In this document: piece after piece, positions 39,209 through 52,354 of the stretch | Layout: each line of letters starts with the position of its first letter | Numbering within the stretch: position 1 is the stretch's first letter | DNA from: Tetrapisispora phaffii CBS 4417 | Taxonomy: Eukaryota; Ascomycota; Saccharomycetes; Saccharomycetales; Saccharomycetaceae | Assembly (NCBI RefSeq): GCF_000236905.1 | Contig: NC_016522.1 | Span: 806,001-870,000 of the forward strand | Direction: 5' to 3' | DNA length: 64,000 nucleotides | The notes under the pieces: model-generated | What the model was told of the DNA's origin: nothing | The model's database searches: none | What the model saw: only the letters and a program-made list of their open reading frames with translations | Made by a program: the position numbers and the translations under genes

Positions 39209-42181
39209 ATGGAAGATACAACTAATGTTTTATACCAACCTGAGAATGTACAAGACTTAGATGGGTTTGCCTCGGAAGGAAACAGCTTTAATGATTCTGA
39301 AGATGAAGCACAACTACATTTGAATTTGAATAGTAAAGTCGAATTGAGAGAAAATGCCGACGACTTTGGCTCCAATGGCCATAGTGGACATGCACACAAT
39401 GAGATACAGGTTAGTTCTGCTGAACATGCTTGTGGTTACTGTGGGATTGATTCTCCAACCTCTGTGGTTAAATGTAACACCTGTAAGAAATGGTTTTGTA
39501 ATTCAAAGAATGGATCGTTATCTGGGTCTCATATTGTTAACCATCTAGTTCTATCGCATCATAATGTAGTATCATTACATCCGGATTCGGATTTGGGTGA
39601 TACTGTTTTAGAATGTTACAACTGCGGTTGTAAGAATGCATTTTTATTAGGTTTCGTTTCAGCCAAAAGTGAAGCTGTAGTGGTTCTTTTATGCCGTATT
39701 CCATGCGCACAGACTAAAAATGTCAATTGGGATACTGACCAATGGCAGCCAATTATTGAGAATAGACAATTTTTATCTTGGGTAGCAGAAGAACCAACTG
39801 AAGAAGAAAAGTTAACGTCAAGATTGATCACGCCTTCTCAAATATCGAAGTTGGAGGCTAAATGGAGATCTAATAAAGACGCCACTATCAACGATATTGA
39901 TATCCCAGAAAGTCAAGAAGAAATTGTATCTGTTCTATTGAGATACCAAGATGCATACGAGTATCAACGTTCATACGGTCCACTAATTAAGCTTGAAGCA
40001 GATTACGATAAACAACTGAAAGAATCTCAAGCTCTAGAACATATATCGATCGAATGGTCAATAGCACTTAACAATAGGCATATGGCCTCATTTGCTCTAT
40101 CGACATTTGAATCGAACGAATTAAAAGTTGCAGTTGGTGATGAAATGATTCTAAGATATTCTGGGATGCAGCATCCAGAGTGGGAAGGTAGAGGTTATAT
40201 TGTTCATTTACCAAATAGTTTCAAGGACGAATTTTCACTGGAATTAAAACCAAGTAAAACCCCACCTCCAATTCATCTAGGGACTGGGTTTACTGCGGAA
40301 TTTATTTGGAAGGGTACATCTTATGATAGAATGCAAGATGCATTGAAAACGTTTGCTGTGGACAAGAAATCTATTTCTGGATATTTATATTATAAAATTT
40401 TAGGGCATGAAGTTCTGGACATCGCTTTTGATGTTCCGATTCCAAAAGAATTATCCATTCCACATTTTGCTCAATTAAACGCATCGCAAGCGAGTGCAGT
40501 TGCAAATGTGCTACAGAAACCATTGTCATTGATCCAAGGTCCACCTGGTACTGGTAAAACAGTCACATCTGCTACCATAGTTTATCACTTATCGAAGTCA
40601 CACAAAGACCGTATTTTAGTATGTGCACCATCAAATGTTGCAGTTGATCACTTGGCAACAAAATTACGTGATTTAGGTTTGAAAGTAGTAAGATTAACTG
40701 CAAAGAGTAGAGAAGATGTAGAAAGCTCTGTTTCAAATTTAGCCTTGCACAACTTAGTTGCTAGAGCAGCAAAGGGTGAATTAAGAAAATTATTGAAATT
40801 AAAGGAAGAGGTAGGAGAACTATCTGCTAGTGATACCAAAAAATTCGTAAAACTACTTAGAAAAACAGAATCAGAAATAATGAAGAAGGCTGACGTTGTA
40901 TGTTGTACGTGTGTTGGTGCAGGTGACAAGAGATTAGATACCAAATTTAGAACTGTCCTGATTGATGAAAGTACACAAGCTTCTGAACCAGAATGTTTAA
41001 TTCCAATCATAAAGGGTGCAAAGCAGGTCATTCTAGTCGGTGACCACCAACAATTAGGCCCTGTTATTTTAGAAAGAAAAGCTGGTGATGCAGGTTTGAA
41101 GCAATCATTATTTGAAAGGTTGATTTCCTTAGGCCATATTCCAATTCGTTTGGAAGTTCAATATCGTATGAACCCTTACTTGAGTGAATTCCCAAGTAAT
41201 ATGTTTTATGAAGGTAGTTTACAAAATGGTGTAACAATTGAACAAAGAACAGTATCTGCAAGTTCATTTCCATGGCCAATTCATGAAATTCCTATGATGT
41301 TTTGGGCAAATTTTGGAAGGGAAGAAATTTCTGCAAATGGTACATCGTATTTAAATAGAATTGAAGCTATGAATTGTGAACGTATTATTACGAAATTATT
41401 CAAAGATGGTGTAAAACCTGAACAAATCGGTGTTATTACTCCGTACGAAGGCCAAAGAGCTTATATATTACAATACATGCAAATGAATGGTTCTTTAGAC
41501 AAGGAATTGTATATTAATGTTGAGGTAGCTTCCGTGGATGCTTTCCAAGGTCGTGAAAAGGATTATATCATCCTATCTTGTGTTCGTGCAAATGAACAAC
41601 AAGCGATTGGTTTTTTGAGTGACCCACGTCGTTTAAATGTTGGTTTGACTCGTGCAAAATATGGTTTAGTTATTTTAGGTAATCCAAGATCGCTATCCAG
41701 AAATTCATTATGGAATCACCTTTTGATTCACTTTAGAGAAAAAGGTTGTTTAGTTGAAGGTTCCTTAGACAATTTGCAATTATGTACTGTTGAATTAACT
41801 AGATCATATCAGAAAAAAAGAAACCCAAATAAATTTGATTTTAATATGGCAGCTAACATGGGTGAATTCAATTCCTTTAACGATTTTGACACTCAAAGTT
41901 TATTATCTTTCGCAGGCGGCAACGCCTCTGCTGCTGCTATGTTCAACAATTCATTTGGACAAACAAATGATTGGCCAAATAACTTCAATAACAATGAATA
42001 TGGATCTGGTTACTACTCCCCTGTGAATGATAACAAGCAACAGATGCCTCAAGGAGAATCTTTTTCGAAATTTGACTCAAGTTTGTCCAGAAATTTGCAA
42101 GAGAATAAAGGTGCTAGATCAAGATACGAGCCTACTGAAATCAGTAATCTAAATAATGAAATGTCGTCGTTAGGTTTTTAG
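39209..42181 (+). CDS. NAM7: Nonsense-mediated decay RNA helicase Upf1/Nam7
   Basis: 990 residues (971 in S. cerevisiae, YMR080C). The N-terminal Cys/His-rich Upf2-binding domain begins at HACGYCGIDSPTSVVKCNTCKKWFC. It is followed by the SF1 helicase core with Walker A GPPGTGKT at 444-451, the DE box IDESTQASEPE (D586, E587), VGDHQQLGPV, QYRMNP and VDAFQGREKDYIILSCVR. The C-terminal tail is Asn/Gln/Ser-rich and of low complexity, as in yeast. It is convergent with BUD2. Confidence 0.98.
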   Translation: MEDTTNVLYQPENVQDLDGFASEGNSFNDSEDEAQLHLNLNSKVELRENADDFGSNGHSGHAHNEIQVSSAEHACGYCGIDSPTSVVKCNTCKKWFCNSKNGSLSGSHIVNHLVLSHHNVVSLHPDSDLGDTVLECYNCGCKNAFLLGFVSAKSEAVVVLLCRIPCAQTKNVNWDTDQWQPIIENRQFLSWVAEEPTEEEKLTSRLITPSQISKLEAKWRSNKDATINDIDIPESQEEIVSVLLRYQDAYEYQRSYGPLIKLEADYDKQLKESQALEHISIEWSIALNNRHMASFALSTFESNELKVAVGDEMILRYSGMQHPEWEGRGYIVHLPNSFKDEFSLELKPSKTPPPIHLGTGFTAEFIWKGTSYDRMQDALKTFAVDKKSISGYLYYKILGHEVLDIAFDVPIPKELSIPHFAQLNASQASAVANVLQKPLSLIQGPPGTGKTVTSATIVYHLSKSHKDRILVCAPSNVAVDHLATKLRDLGLKVVRLTAKSREDVESSVSNLALHNLVARAAKGELRKLLKLKEEVGELSASDTKKFVKLLRKTESEIMKKADVVCCTCVGAGDKRLDTKFRTVLIDESTQASEPECLIPIIKGAKQVILVGDHQQLGPVILERKAGDAGLKQSLFERLISLGHIPIRLEVQYRMNPYLSEFPSNMFYEGSLQNGVTIEQRTVSASSFPWPIHEIPMMFWANFGREEISANGTSYLNRIEAMNCERIITKLFKDGVKPEQIGVITPYEGQRAYILQYMQMNGSLDKELYINVEVASVDAFQGREKDYIILSCVRANEQQAIGFLSDPRRLNVGLTRAKYGLVILGNPRSLSRNSLWNHLLIHFREKGCLVEGSLDNLQLCTVELTRSYQKKRNPNKFDFNMAANMGEFNSFNDFDTQSLLSFAGGNASAAAMFNNSFGQTNDWPNNFNNNEYGSGYYSPVNDNKQQMPQGESFSKFDSSLSRNLQENKGARSRYEPTEISNLNNEMSSLGF

Positions 42182-42459
42182 TAATATATGTTGTTTGAGT
42201 CCTAAATAATTAGAAAAGAAATATTAAATACTTATAATCATTATTTATTATAGCGATAATAATTATATATAACTTTAAAAGCGAGGGCATTAAGTGTATA
42301 TGTATATGCCGATGTTGTTTTTCTAATTCTTTAAAAATTTATGGTGTCATTCCCATTATGATTATTATTAATATTATTAGTATTATTATTATTATTATTA
42401 TTAGTATTGGTGTTATTATTATTACAATTTGCATGTGTCACGGATATATATATATAATT
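42182..42459. other. Convergent spacer, NAM7 and BUD2, with a TTA repeat
   Basis: 278 AT-rich bases between two stop codons. A TTA/ATT trinucleotide tract with interruptions runs from about 42359 to 42424. Confidence 0.6.
42359..42424. repeat. Imperfect (TTA)n trinucleotide repeat
   Basis: About twenty TTA/ATT units broken by GTA and GTG triplets, in the shared 3' region of NAM7 and BUD2. Confidence 0.85.
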
Positions 42460-45348
42460 TTAATGTCTATCCCAACGTAGCCATTTGCCAATTTTGTTTG
42501 ATGTCTGCTCTGAATCTGGTGCATTTGATGTAGCTCCAAGGAACATCCTTGAAAACCTAGAAGCTTTAGACCGTGGACTCGAAGATGCTGCGTCAGTAAT
42601 GCATTTGACATATTTATTTGAATTTAAAGGAATGTTTTTAACCTCAAAAGGTTGTAGCTGGAAATAATTTTTTGTTTTAATATCCTTTCCTGGATTATTC
42701 TCAATGTACAAACTGTCATGTTTATTTATATACGTTGAGTTTGTTAGCTTGATAAAGTATGGATCTAGTCTAGAAAGTGAAGCACTAGGATATTCTAATT
42801 GGAAAGTTGTGTTTAACAAAGACTTTATTTTAGTGTGGACTATTGATGCACTATTCAATAAAATACTCATGTTACCAATTTCACTATGAGAAGAAGAATA
42901 AGTATCATGTATACTCGCTAACTCCACTTCCGTTGCATTTTCATTAAGTATTAATTTATGTCGTTTTAACGATGATAGTGTACCTGTATTGTCATTATGA
43001 AACTGTTGACAACTTTCACTATTTATTTCAAATGGAATATCAGACATAATTGTACTCATGCTTAAATTAGACATTGGAATATGATCACTAGGTTCACGAT
43101 CTTCATTTAACATGAAAGTAACCAACAGATTGATAACATCGGTATATTTAAAACACTTTTTTATTGTGTAAAAATTTGATTCCAAAGTATTGGGATCAAC
43201 ACCAATTAGATTGAATTCAGTTAAATCTAAAGATGTTGGTTCATAAAAATCGACAGTAGATTTTATGTTTCCCCCATTTCCATCACTGTTATTAGAAGTA
43301 TTAACAATCTTATCAATAAAATTATGAAGATCATCATTATTATCATCAATAAAGTCATTCATACAAAGCATCCAAGGTTCTTTATTGCCAAAATGTGTCA
43401 AGGTAGAAAAATGTAACAAAACTTTTGTAATTAATGTTAATGTTCTTCTTACATTCTCATTTGGTATTTTATTAGTGATTCCAAACAGGTTTGGATTCAA
43501 TAATATCGGACATAAATATCTTAGAAATAAGAAACTTGAGATAGAATTTAAAATTATTTTCTCCTTAGTACCTCTATCTACATTAATTTGTGATATCAGA
43601 ATTTCTTCCAATGATGTCTTTAAGCTTTTTAATGCCTTCTTAATTTCGATAGGCATTTTTTCAATAGTTGTGTACAGATTTTTCCAAATTTTTTCCACCC
43701 AATATGAAAGTTTTAATTTATTATCAGATATCAATTCTTCCATTGACTTATTTGTTTTACCTTGATATGTTTTTCTTAATCTATTTTCGTCAAGTTCAAT
43801 GACTTCATTTGTATTCAATATATCAGTGATTACGCTACGCATTGTTTCTACTAAATAAATCTTACCTGTCATATTGAAGAGGTATTCGGTTGATATAGTT
43901 AATAAACTGTTTCCTCTAAATATTGTGTTTATAATAGCACTGGCATTATCGGTTGATTTTAATTTCACGGTTATATTCATAATCTCATAATTCATTAACG
44001 ATTGTAACCATGAATTTTCCTTACCTAAACATTGGAACGCATCGATTAAAGGGACTGATATTTCAATTAGCTCGGTGTGTGTTAAATTGGATGTTCGTTG
44101 AGTAATATATGATAAAATATCTGACATATTTGTATTCTTCAAATTTTTTTCGAAGTTCTTATACGGATCCATTGAATTAATTAAAATATTCTTTTTCATG
44201 TATTCTACTTGAAAACAAATATCACCAATTTGATTGTTCGTCGAATCTTCTGATTTGAGTGGAAGTCTTTGTAATGATTTTATATCAGTTAATTTGTTTA
44301 AATATATTATGGCAGAGCCTATAGTGTTACAATGTTGTGTTTCATTATTAATTTTGATTAGATTTAATTTCAGGGTATCAATATTTACGGATTTGTCGCA
44401 TGAAAACGATTCTCTCCAAAACAAGGTAGAGTTATCCAAAACATCATAGTTTGATAAGGTAGTAGTTTTGAAATTTGTGGGTAAATCTTCTGATAATTGT
44501 ATCGAACAATAATAACTAAAATCTCCTTCAAATGACTCTGGCTCCAGTTTTGCCTCTATGATATTAATTTTGAATGAATGTGATAGCTTTAGGTAATTTT
44601 CTATTTTCTCATTTTTATTTGAATAATAACTTTTAATTGTAAATTTATATAAGAGTTCCCAGACTTTTGTGTAGTCAGCCATTGAAATAAATTGCAGTTT
44701 TAGTTCTTCTCCTTCTCTTTCGTTTGAATATATTATTATCCCTTTAACATTATGCCCAAGTAATTTATCAATTTGCGATTCTAAGATTGTCCTAACATCT
44801 ATTGATTTCAATAGCGCATTTTGACCCTCTTCCTCAGTCGAATATATTCGTAACAAACCGTCAGTAAGGATTTTAATATTAACTTTTTGAGATATTTTAT
44901 TATCAGAATATTTGCAGTCATCTACATTTTCATAAATTATCGATTGGTCAGAAGATAAAGTTTCCTGGTAGTAGATTAGTTTATTGAATATTCCAAAATT
45001 CTTAAAAGATGACCAAACCAAAAGACAATCCAATAACTTATTGAGAACAGTAGAATCAGAGACTCTCAGATATATTGTCTTTTTATTGAAACCATCAATT
45101 TTAATTCGTAAACTATCGTTTGTATATTTTGACAAATTAATCTTGCAATCCTGTAAGTTATTTATTAATGTTGTAGAGTTTAAAGTGGAAGTATTGATTG
45201 CTATCAATTGACCTTTAGTATTTATTTTAACAGTGTCGGTTTCATTCCAATCAATCGAGTCTAAAGACCAGTAGACGTCATATTTCTGTTCAAACTCTGT
45301 CACAATCTGATGGTCTGCAGCTGGCGGGAGAGTATCTTGTTTCATCAT
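42460..45348 (-). CDS. BUD2: Ras-family GTPase-activating protein Bud2
   Basis: The ATG at 45348 gives 962 residues; the GTG at 45363 is rejected, and an in-frame stop lies just upstream. The RasGAP core lies about residues 450-700. Its conserved helix is FLFLRYLCPILLNPNLFG, with the FGNKEPWMLCMNDFI segment after it, and a C2-like region precedes it. S. cerevisiae Bud2 (YKL092C) has 1104 residues, so this one is shorter. It is the GAP for Rsr1/Bud1 and sets bud-site selection at the cortex. Position next to NAM7 and SEC14 fits the merged YKL/YMR order. Confidence 0.92.
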   Translation of the reverse strand: MMKQDTLPPAADHQIVTEFEQKYDVYWSLDSIDWNETDTVKINTKGQLIAINTSTLNSTTLINNLQDCKINLSKYTNDSLRIKIDGFNKKTIYLRVSDSTVLNKLLDCLLVWSSFKNFGIFNKLIYYQETLSSDQSIIYENVDDCKYSDNKISQKVNIKILTDGLLRIYSTEEEGQNALLKSIDVRTILESQIDKLLGHNVKGIIIYSNEREGEELKLQFISMADYTKVWELLYKFTIKSYYSNKNEKIENYLKLSHSFKINIIEAKLEPESFEGDFSYYCSIQLSEDLPTNFKTTTLSNYDVLDNSTLFWRESFSCDKSVNIDTLKLNLIKINNETQHCNTIGSAIIYLNKLTDIKSLQRLPLKSEDSTNNQIGDICFQVEYMKKNILINSMDPYKNFEKNLKNTNMSDILSYITQRTSNLTHTELIEISVPLIDAFQCLGKENSWLQSLMNYEIMNITVKLKSTDNASAIINTIFRGNSLLTISTEYLFNMTGKIYLVETMRSVITDILNTNEVIELDENRLRKTYQGKTNKSMEELISDNKLKLSYWVEKIWKNLYTTIEKMPIEIKKALKSLKTSLEEILISQINVDRGTKEKIILNSISSFLFLRYLCPILLNPNLFGITNKIPNENVRRTLTLITKVLLHFSTLTHFGNKEPWMLCMNDFIDDNNDDLHNFIDKIVNTSNNSDGNGGNIKSTVDFYEPTSLDLTEFNLIGVDPNTLESNFYTIKKCFKYTDVINLLVTFMLNEDREPSDHIPMSNLSMSTIMSDIPFEINSESCQQFHNDNTGTLSSLKRHKLILNENATEVELASIHDTYSSSHSEIGNMSILLNSASIVHTKIKSLLNTTFQLEYPSASLSRLDPYFIKLTNSTYINKHDSLYIENNPGKDIKTKNYFQLQPFEVKNIPLNSNKYVKCITDAASSSPRSKASRFSRMFLGATSNAPDSEQTSNKIGKWLRWDRH

Positions 45349-46793
45349 TCGCACTATTCTCACAATTAAAACAGCCTCCTAATGTACAACGATGAGCCTT
45401 GTATGGGTTGTCTACTTTCGACGTGTAGTAAGTTTATCCTCTTCTTTGAAAATCCTTACGCATAGATAGATATGCTTATATATAAATTTCTATCGGAATT
45501 GTTGTCTTAATGTGGAGATTTAATTCAATTACTTAAAATCTTCCGAAGACTATATTCCCAAAAGAGCTTGAGAAAGTAATATTCAAGAGTAATAACTAAG
45601 AAACCGTAACTGCTTGGAATGGGAACAGAATGCTCAGAAAGAGAAATAAATATGTAAGTAATATGTTACATCAATTTTTCAAGAAAGATTCAAGCACAAT
45701 GAATCCACTGGCAAAAATAGCTTCAAGCCGCTACGATGTTGAGATGTATTTTAACATGGATAGGTATATAAGAACCCAGAAGAAGGAACTATCATTATAT
45801 ATTGCTACTTGAAGGAGAAGGACAGTTTGCAGTTTGTAGTGCTCTTCCAGACATAACTGGTACGAGAAGAGAAATGGTTTTGCTCTAAAGAGCAACTGAA
45901 CAGTACAAGATGATCTGCATATGAGTAGAAGTACAAGCCAGGGCACAAGCAATATATATGTAGTATACATGCATACAGTTTGCTAGCAGCGAACTGCTAG
46001 CAGGTAATTGATGGATGAGGACACTTGTTAGATTCGAAATGGTTTCGAAACTTCTTTTCGAACCCTTATCGGTAGCGTGCTCCCTGCGCATATTTCTTCG
46101 AAATTCTTTTGAACTTTTCTTTTTATTGGTGTTGTTGTGTAAATTTCCATTTTGGAATATAAGCAATTATAACAGTTTCGAAAGAAAACTTCCCATGTTT
46201 TATGTTATTAAAACACAAAGTTAGTAGGTTCTTCCAGGTGGAAAGATATTTAGGACGATAGCATGGTTTTATTTAGAGTCAGATGCAATTGCAAGCCCTC
46301 TGAGCCAGCTTTTTCCAATCAGTTTGTGTGGCAGGAGCATCTCGAAACAACAAATGAATATATATTGACGTGATAATCGTTTAAATGAACCATCTTATTC
46401 ACAATAAGTATCTAGCACCAAATATTTTCAATTGGCTGCTTGAGCGGCTCATCTGCTTGTTAATTGATATATAACGTTTCTCCTCTTTTGGAACTTATGG
46501 ACTTTTAAATCGGAGTTGTATGTTGTGGTCACCTCAGTAAATAGTACAGTCTCAAGAAACTCGTGTGAACTATTCATTCTGTTTTATCCACACTCTGTTT
46601 TTTCAAATATATATAGATAATTTATTATAAATATTGTTACGTATGAAATTGCTACTAATTAATATAAATTAATTTAATAGTAAGTGTATAATAAGAAGAG
46701 AGTGTTTCTGGTTTACTTTTTTCCACTCTCTCTGTGTTCCTTTGCCTTTTCTTGATTATTTATTTAAGTGAGTATGTATGTGTTCATCTTGGT
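45349..46793. other. 1.4-kb spacer between BUD2 and SEC14
   Basis: Unusually long for this window. It contains BUD2's upstream region and SEC14's 3' end. A 60-codon ATG frame at 45630-45812 and a 93-codon minus frame at 45885-46166 have no recognisable features. A perfect 8-bp hairpin lies at 45982-46001, and TTCGAA palindromes cluster at 46034-46110. No tRNA was found. Confidence 0.5.
45982..46001. repeat. Perfect 8-bp hairpin
   Basis: GCTAGCAG, loop CGAA, CTGCTAGC. Function unknown. Confidence 0.7.
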
Positions 46794-47714
46794 CTAGTTC
46801 ATTGAAAATGCATGTGGGGCCTCACCTTCTGGTCCAATGAACTCAGCGTTTCTCCATGGACCAATATCAGACAAGTATAGACCACCTTGAGATTCGTCGA
46901 CCTCAGATTTACCACCGAACTTGACTGGGAGGTTTTCTTCTGGAATCTGTTTCAATAACTCTTTCTTATATGAGGAACCTAAGATAAAGATCTTAGACAC
47001 AGTGACCGGGTCTAAAAATGGTTTGAATAGTTTGAATGCAGCAGAAAACCCGAATGGAGCATTGATAATATAGAATTTACCCATTCTCTCTGGGTAGTAG
47101 TTTTGACCGATTACAGAAGCTTCCTTGACGTAAGAAATAACATTGTAAGCAGAAGAAATAGAAATACCTTTTAAATCTAAAACAGTGCAAGAAGTTTCCA
47201 CTAAAGAGTTAAAAGCTCTTGATGAAGCAGGCAATCTGTATTTAACAAAAGATTCATATTCCCAAACTAAGTTCTTTAGCATTCTTTCCTGTGTAGTAAT
47301 TTTCAACATTTCAGGTAAATTAACAGCACCTAACTCTTCGAAGTAAACTGGTCTACCTTCCTTATCAGTCTTGTGGTAGTATTGTGGGTAGTATTTGGCG
47401 ACAATTGGCTTTTCATCGTAATGGAAGTCAGTTAAAATACTGTCAGTGCCATATTCTTTTCTCCATTTTTCACAATTTTCGTACATTTCCAGGGATAAGT
47501 TAACATCGAACTTTCTAGCTCTTAAAAATCTTAATAATGTCGAATCGTCTAGTCTTAGTTTGTATTCCTTGGCAATTAAAATTTCTTTCAATTGTTCCAA
47601 TGCACTTTCTTGTTCTTTAGTCAAGTTACCTGGAGTGCCTGGCAAGGAGCCAGCAGCACAAACTTGAGGGTAGGATTCTAGAAATTCCTTTTCTTGAGCA
47701 ACAACTGTATCCAT
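46794..47714 (-). CDS. SEC14: Phosphatidylinositol/phosphatidylcholine transfer protein Sec14
   Basis: 306 residues, matching S. cerevisiae Sec14 (YMR079W, 304) nearly end to end: [54 protein letters not shown] and the C-terminus GPEGEAP-AFSMN. The CRAL-TRIO domain covers about residues 95-275. It keeps Golgi lipid composition permissive for secretion. S. cerevisiae SEC14 has a short intron after about three codons; here the frame runs straight from the ATG at 47714 and no TACTAAC branch site is found just upstream, so the intron seems to be missing. It is clearly SEC14 rather than its duplicate YKL091C. Confidence 0.97.
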   Translation of the reverse strand: MDTVVAQEKEFLESYPQVCAAGSLPGTPGNLTKEQESALEQLKEILIAKEYKLRLDDSTLLRFLRARKFDVNLSLEMYENCEKWRKEYGTDSILTDFHYDEKPIVAKYYPQYYHKTDKEGRPVYFEELGAVNLPEMLKITTQERMLKNLVWEYESFVKYRLPASSRAFNSLVETSCTVLDLKGISISSAYNVISYVKEASVIGQNYYPERMGKFYIINAPFGFSAAFKLFKPFLDPVTVSKIFILGSSYKKELLKQIPEENLPVKFGGKSEVDESQGGLYLSDIGPWRNAEFIGPEGEAPHAFSMN

Positions 47715-49235
47715 CTTATTAATTAAAAAAATAGATCACCTAGATGTAGTGTGGTATGGTTTGCTTTAGTTTACGTATACAAGTAAATAAATAATACTAC
47801 CAATTGCATAAATACATGGACAAATTAAAAATATAAGCTCATTATATAAACAAGGAATATAGTTGAATAATAACAAATGAAAAGATATAATAACAAAAAT
47901 ATTATCTTTAACATAAAAAAACAAAACAGAATATCAAGTAAATAACAATAACAATAACAAAATATATATATATAAAAATAATATATATTAAAGGATCATT
48001 ACCAAGACATACATTCAATATTCAAGCTGAAATTAATTTACGTAACAACTAAGCTAAAGCTAAAAAATAAATTTATTCACTAGTCAGTCAGTCAGTTAGC
48101 AGAGGCGTATAGTATTTCGTTCAGTTCCAAACTTAGACCAATGTCAATTAACAACTCTTAATTGAAGTGACAAATTTTCAATGCAAAAGAAATATATTCA
48201 GATATTTCTTTTGCTGTTGAACATATTTCCAAAAAGGACATGAAATAAATAACAAATTGAGCTGCTTCAGACCAACAAAAACAACGACAACAACAATAAT
48301 AATAATAAATAAGAGTTCTTGCTTGATTTCTTTTAATTGCTAAAAGCCCATGTATATCTTCCATAGTTGCATTGCTGTTGCTATTACTGTTACAACTATT
48401 ATTCACTCTCGAAATAAATTTTGCAAGTGAAAATTTTTTCGAAGTTTCTTCATCTTCTAAGGTCTCGAGAAGAAATAAGAACTATATAATATAACAAGGA
48501 CATTGTCAATATATGCTACCACTAAGTTACTTGTTGTTGTATTTGTTCACGTATCCCCAAAGGAATAGAGAAAGGTTTACGTTGTTGAGTTGTATGCTTT
48601 GTTCTCTTGCGTTTCGTTGCGCTGTTTCTTTTTGGAATCTTACTATTTTGTTGTCTCCCACGATGGAACACTTCTTGAGGAAACAAGTAAACTTATCTTT
48701 AGCTTAAAATGCTGTGTGAATGTTGTTGCATGAGAGGTACAAGTACTTAACATATTGCCTAGAGAAGAGTGATAGGTGGTATTCTTGTGTGGTTCTGTAG
48801 GCTGTTCAAAACAGGATTTAACTATTGGATATGCGTAAAGGAAAGGGTAGCAAATGCTCCATGTCTTACTATGAGAGCTTGTATCAATGTGAAGAATGGG
48901 AGTAATTGATTAATATTGGCTCATTAGTGCAAAATTAACTTCATTGTTTAATATAATATATATATACATATATATGGTAAAAGGGGATTCCGTCATTACA
49001 ACGGATATAGGTGTTCATGAATGTTTGATGTTTACTATTACTACTGTAAGCAAATGCAATTGCAAGTTTTCTTTCATAGCTGATTATATTATCATTTATT
49101 CGTTCAGTATGTTCATTAGCTAATCATATATAAAATAATGTTTGAATGAAAAGACAGTTTTCATAGGTACAAATATATATATATATATATTTATGGATAA
49201 ATACGTTGTCTGTATATGTGCTTCTCTAAAAACAC
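47715..49235. other. 1.5-kb spacer at a synteny breakpoint (SEC14 to HEM2)
   Basis: Block 2 ends at SEC14. The spacer holds SEC14's promoter and HEM2's 3' region. Small frames (48158-48406 minus, non-ATG; 48513-48707 plus, 64 codons from an ATG) show no family features. TA and A-rich tracts are common. No tRNA, LTR or snoRNA was found, though relics of lost genes cannot be excluded. Confidence 0.5.
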
Positions 49236-51738
<2,503 letters not shown>

Positions 51739-52025
51739 CTATTAAAATGGTCAAAAAGAACTATTGAAAAACCCTCTTTGAAATATAAACCTCTATTAAT
51801 ATATATATACACTTCTTAATCGACTATACTTTTAAAAAAATATTGAATACTAATACCAATTATCATTATAGAGAACAGTCAATAAGGAAGAGAAGAAATT
51901 CACTAACTACTGCCATCACATCGTAATTGAATTATTCCAACAGGATGAATTAACTACTTTTCCACTAAATAAATTTCATCTAATCAGTAACTAACGGGAT
52001 CAATTAGTGGGTTAGAGGGAAAAAG

Positions 52026-52044
52026 TGAAAATTTTCGATGAGCT
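52026..52044 (+). promoter_or_regulatory. Fused RRPE-PAC composite upstream of RPL14
   Basis: TGAAAATTTTC (RRPE, Stb3-type) runs directly into GATGAGCT (PAC core), 315-333 bases upstream of the RPL14 ATG. This pair normally marks ribosome-biogenesis genes. Confidence 0.6.
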
Positions 52045-52171
52045 CTCTCACTAACTTTAGAAGGAGATAGGCAGACAGACCTATAAAACGTCTCTTCCTC
52101 GCGCCCAGTCCCTCCAGCGGTCCCTTCCCTCCAGTCAAGAGATTCTCACCTTTGAACCACCATCGATGCTT

Positions 52172-52242
52172 CCGTCTGACGACAGCAGACGGGAAAAAAT
52201 AATGCTACAAAGAAACCGGGACACGAGTTAGCGAGAACTCGT
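52172..52242. other. Two adjacent 7-bp hairpins in a GC-richer patch
   Basis: CCGTCTG with CAGACGG (52172-52192, 7-base loop) and ACGAGTT with AACTCGT (52223-52242, 6-base loop). They lie in the far upstream region of RPL14. This could be the leader of a structured RNA or chance. Confidence 0.35.
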
Positions 52243-52341
52243 CTTTGAAAAGGAAGACAGTCCGATGAGTTTTTGCAACCGACGCTGAAATAAAATCAAA
52301 ATGCATGTTGTTTTTTCCCAAAACAGAAGCAATTACAGTGT

Positions 52342-52354
52342 AATGTTTGGGTGT
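52342..52354 (+). promoter_or_regulatory. Rap1-like site (AATGTTTGGGTGT)
   Basis: Near match to the ribosomal-protein Rap1 site AAATGTATGGGTGT. It is 630 bases upstream of RPL14, which is farther than usual. Confidence 0.35.

Noticed and set aside
45630..45812. 60-codon ATG frame upstream of BUD2
   Set aside because: No similarity to MBR1/ISF1, which sit near this place in S. cerevisiae, and no other support.
46034..46090. TCGAACCC on the plus strand, which resembles a reversed tRNA B box (GGGTTCGAA)
   Set aside because: The minus-strand sequence lacks the CC that ends a B box, has no A box at the right distance, and does not fold as a cloverleaf.
48513..48707. 64-codon ATG frame in the SEC14-HEM2 spacer
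   Set aside because: Its composition looks like random AT-rich sequence with no recognisable motif; it could be re-examined with ribosome profiling.
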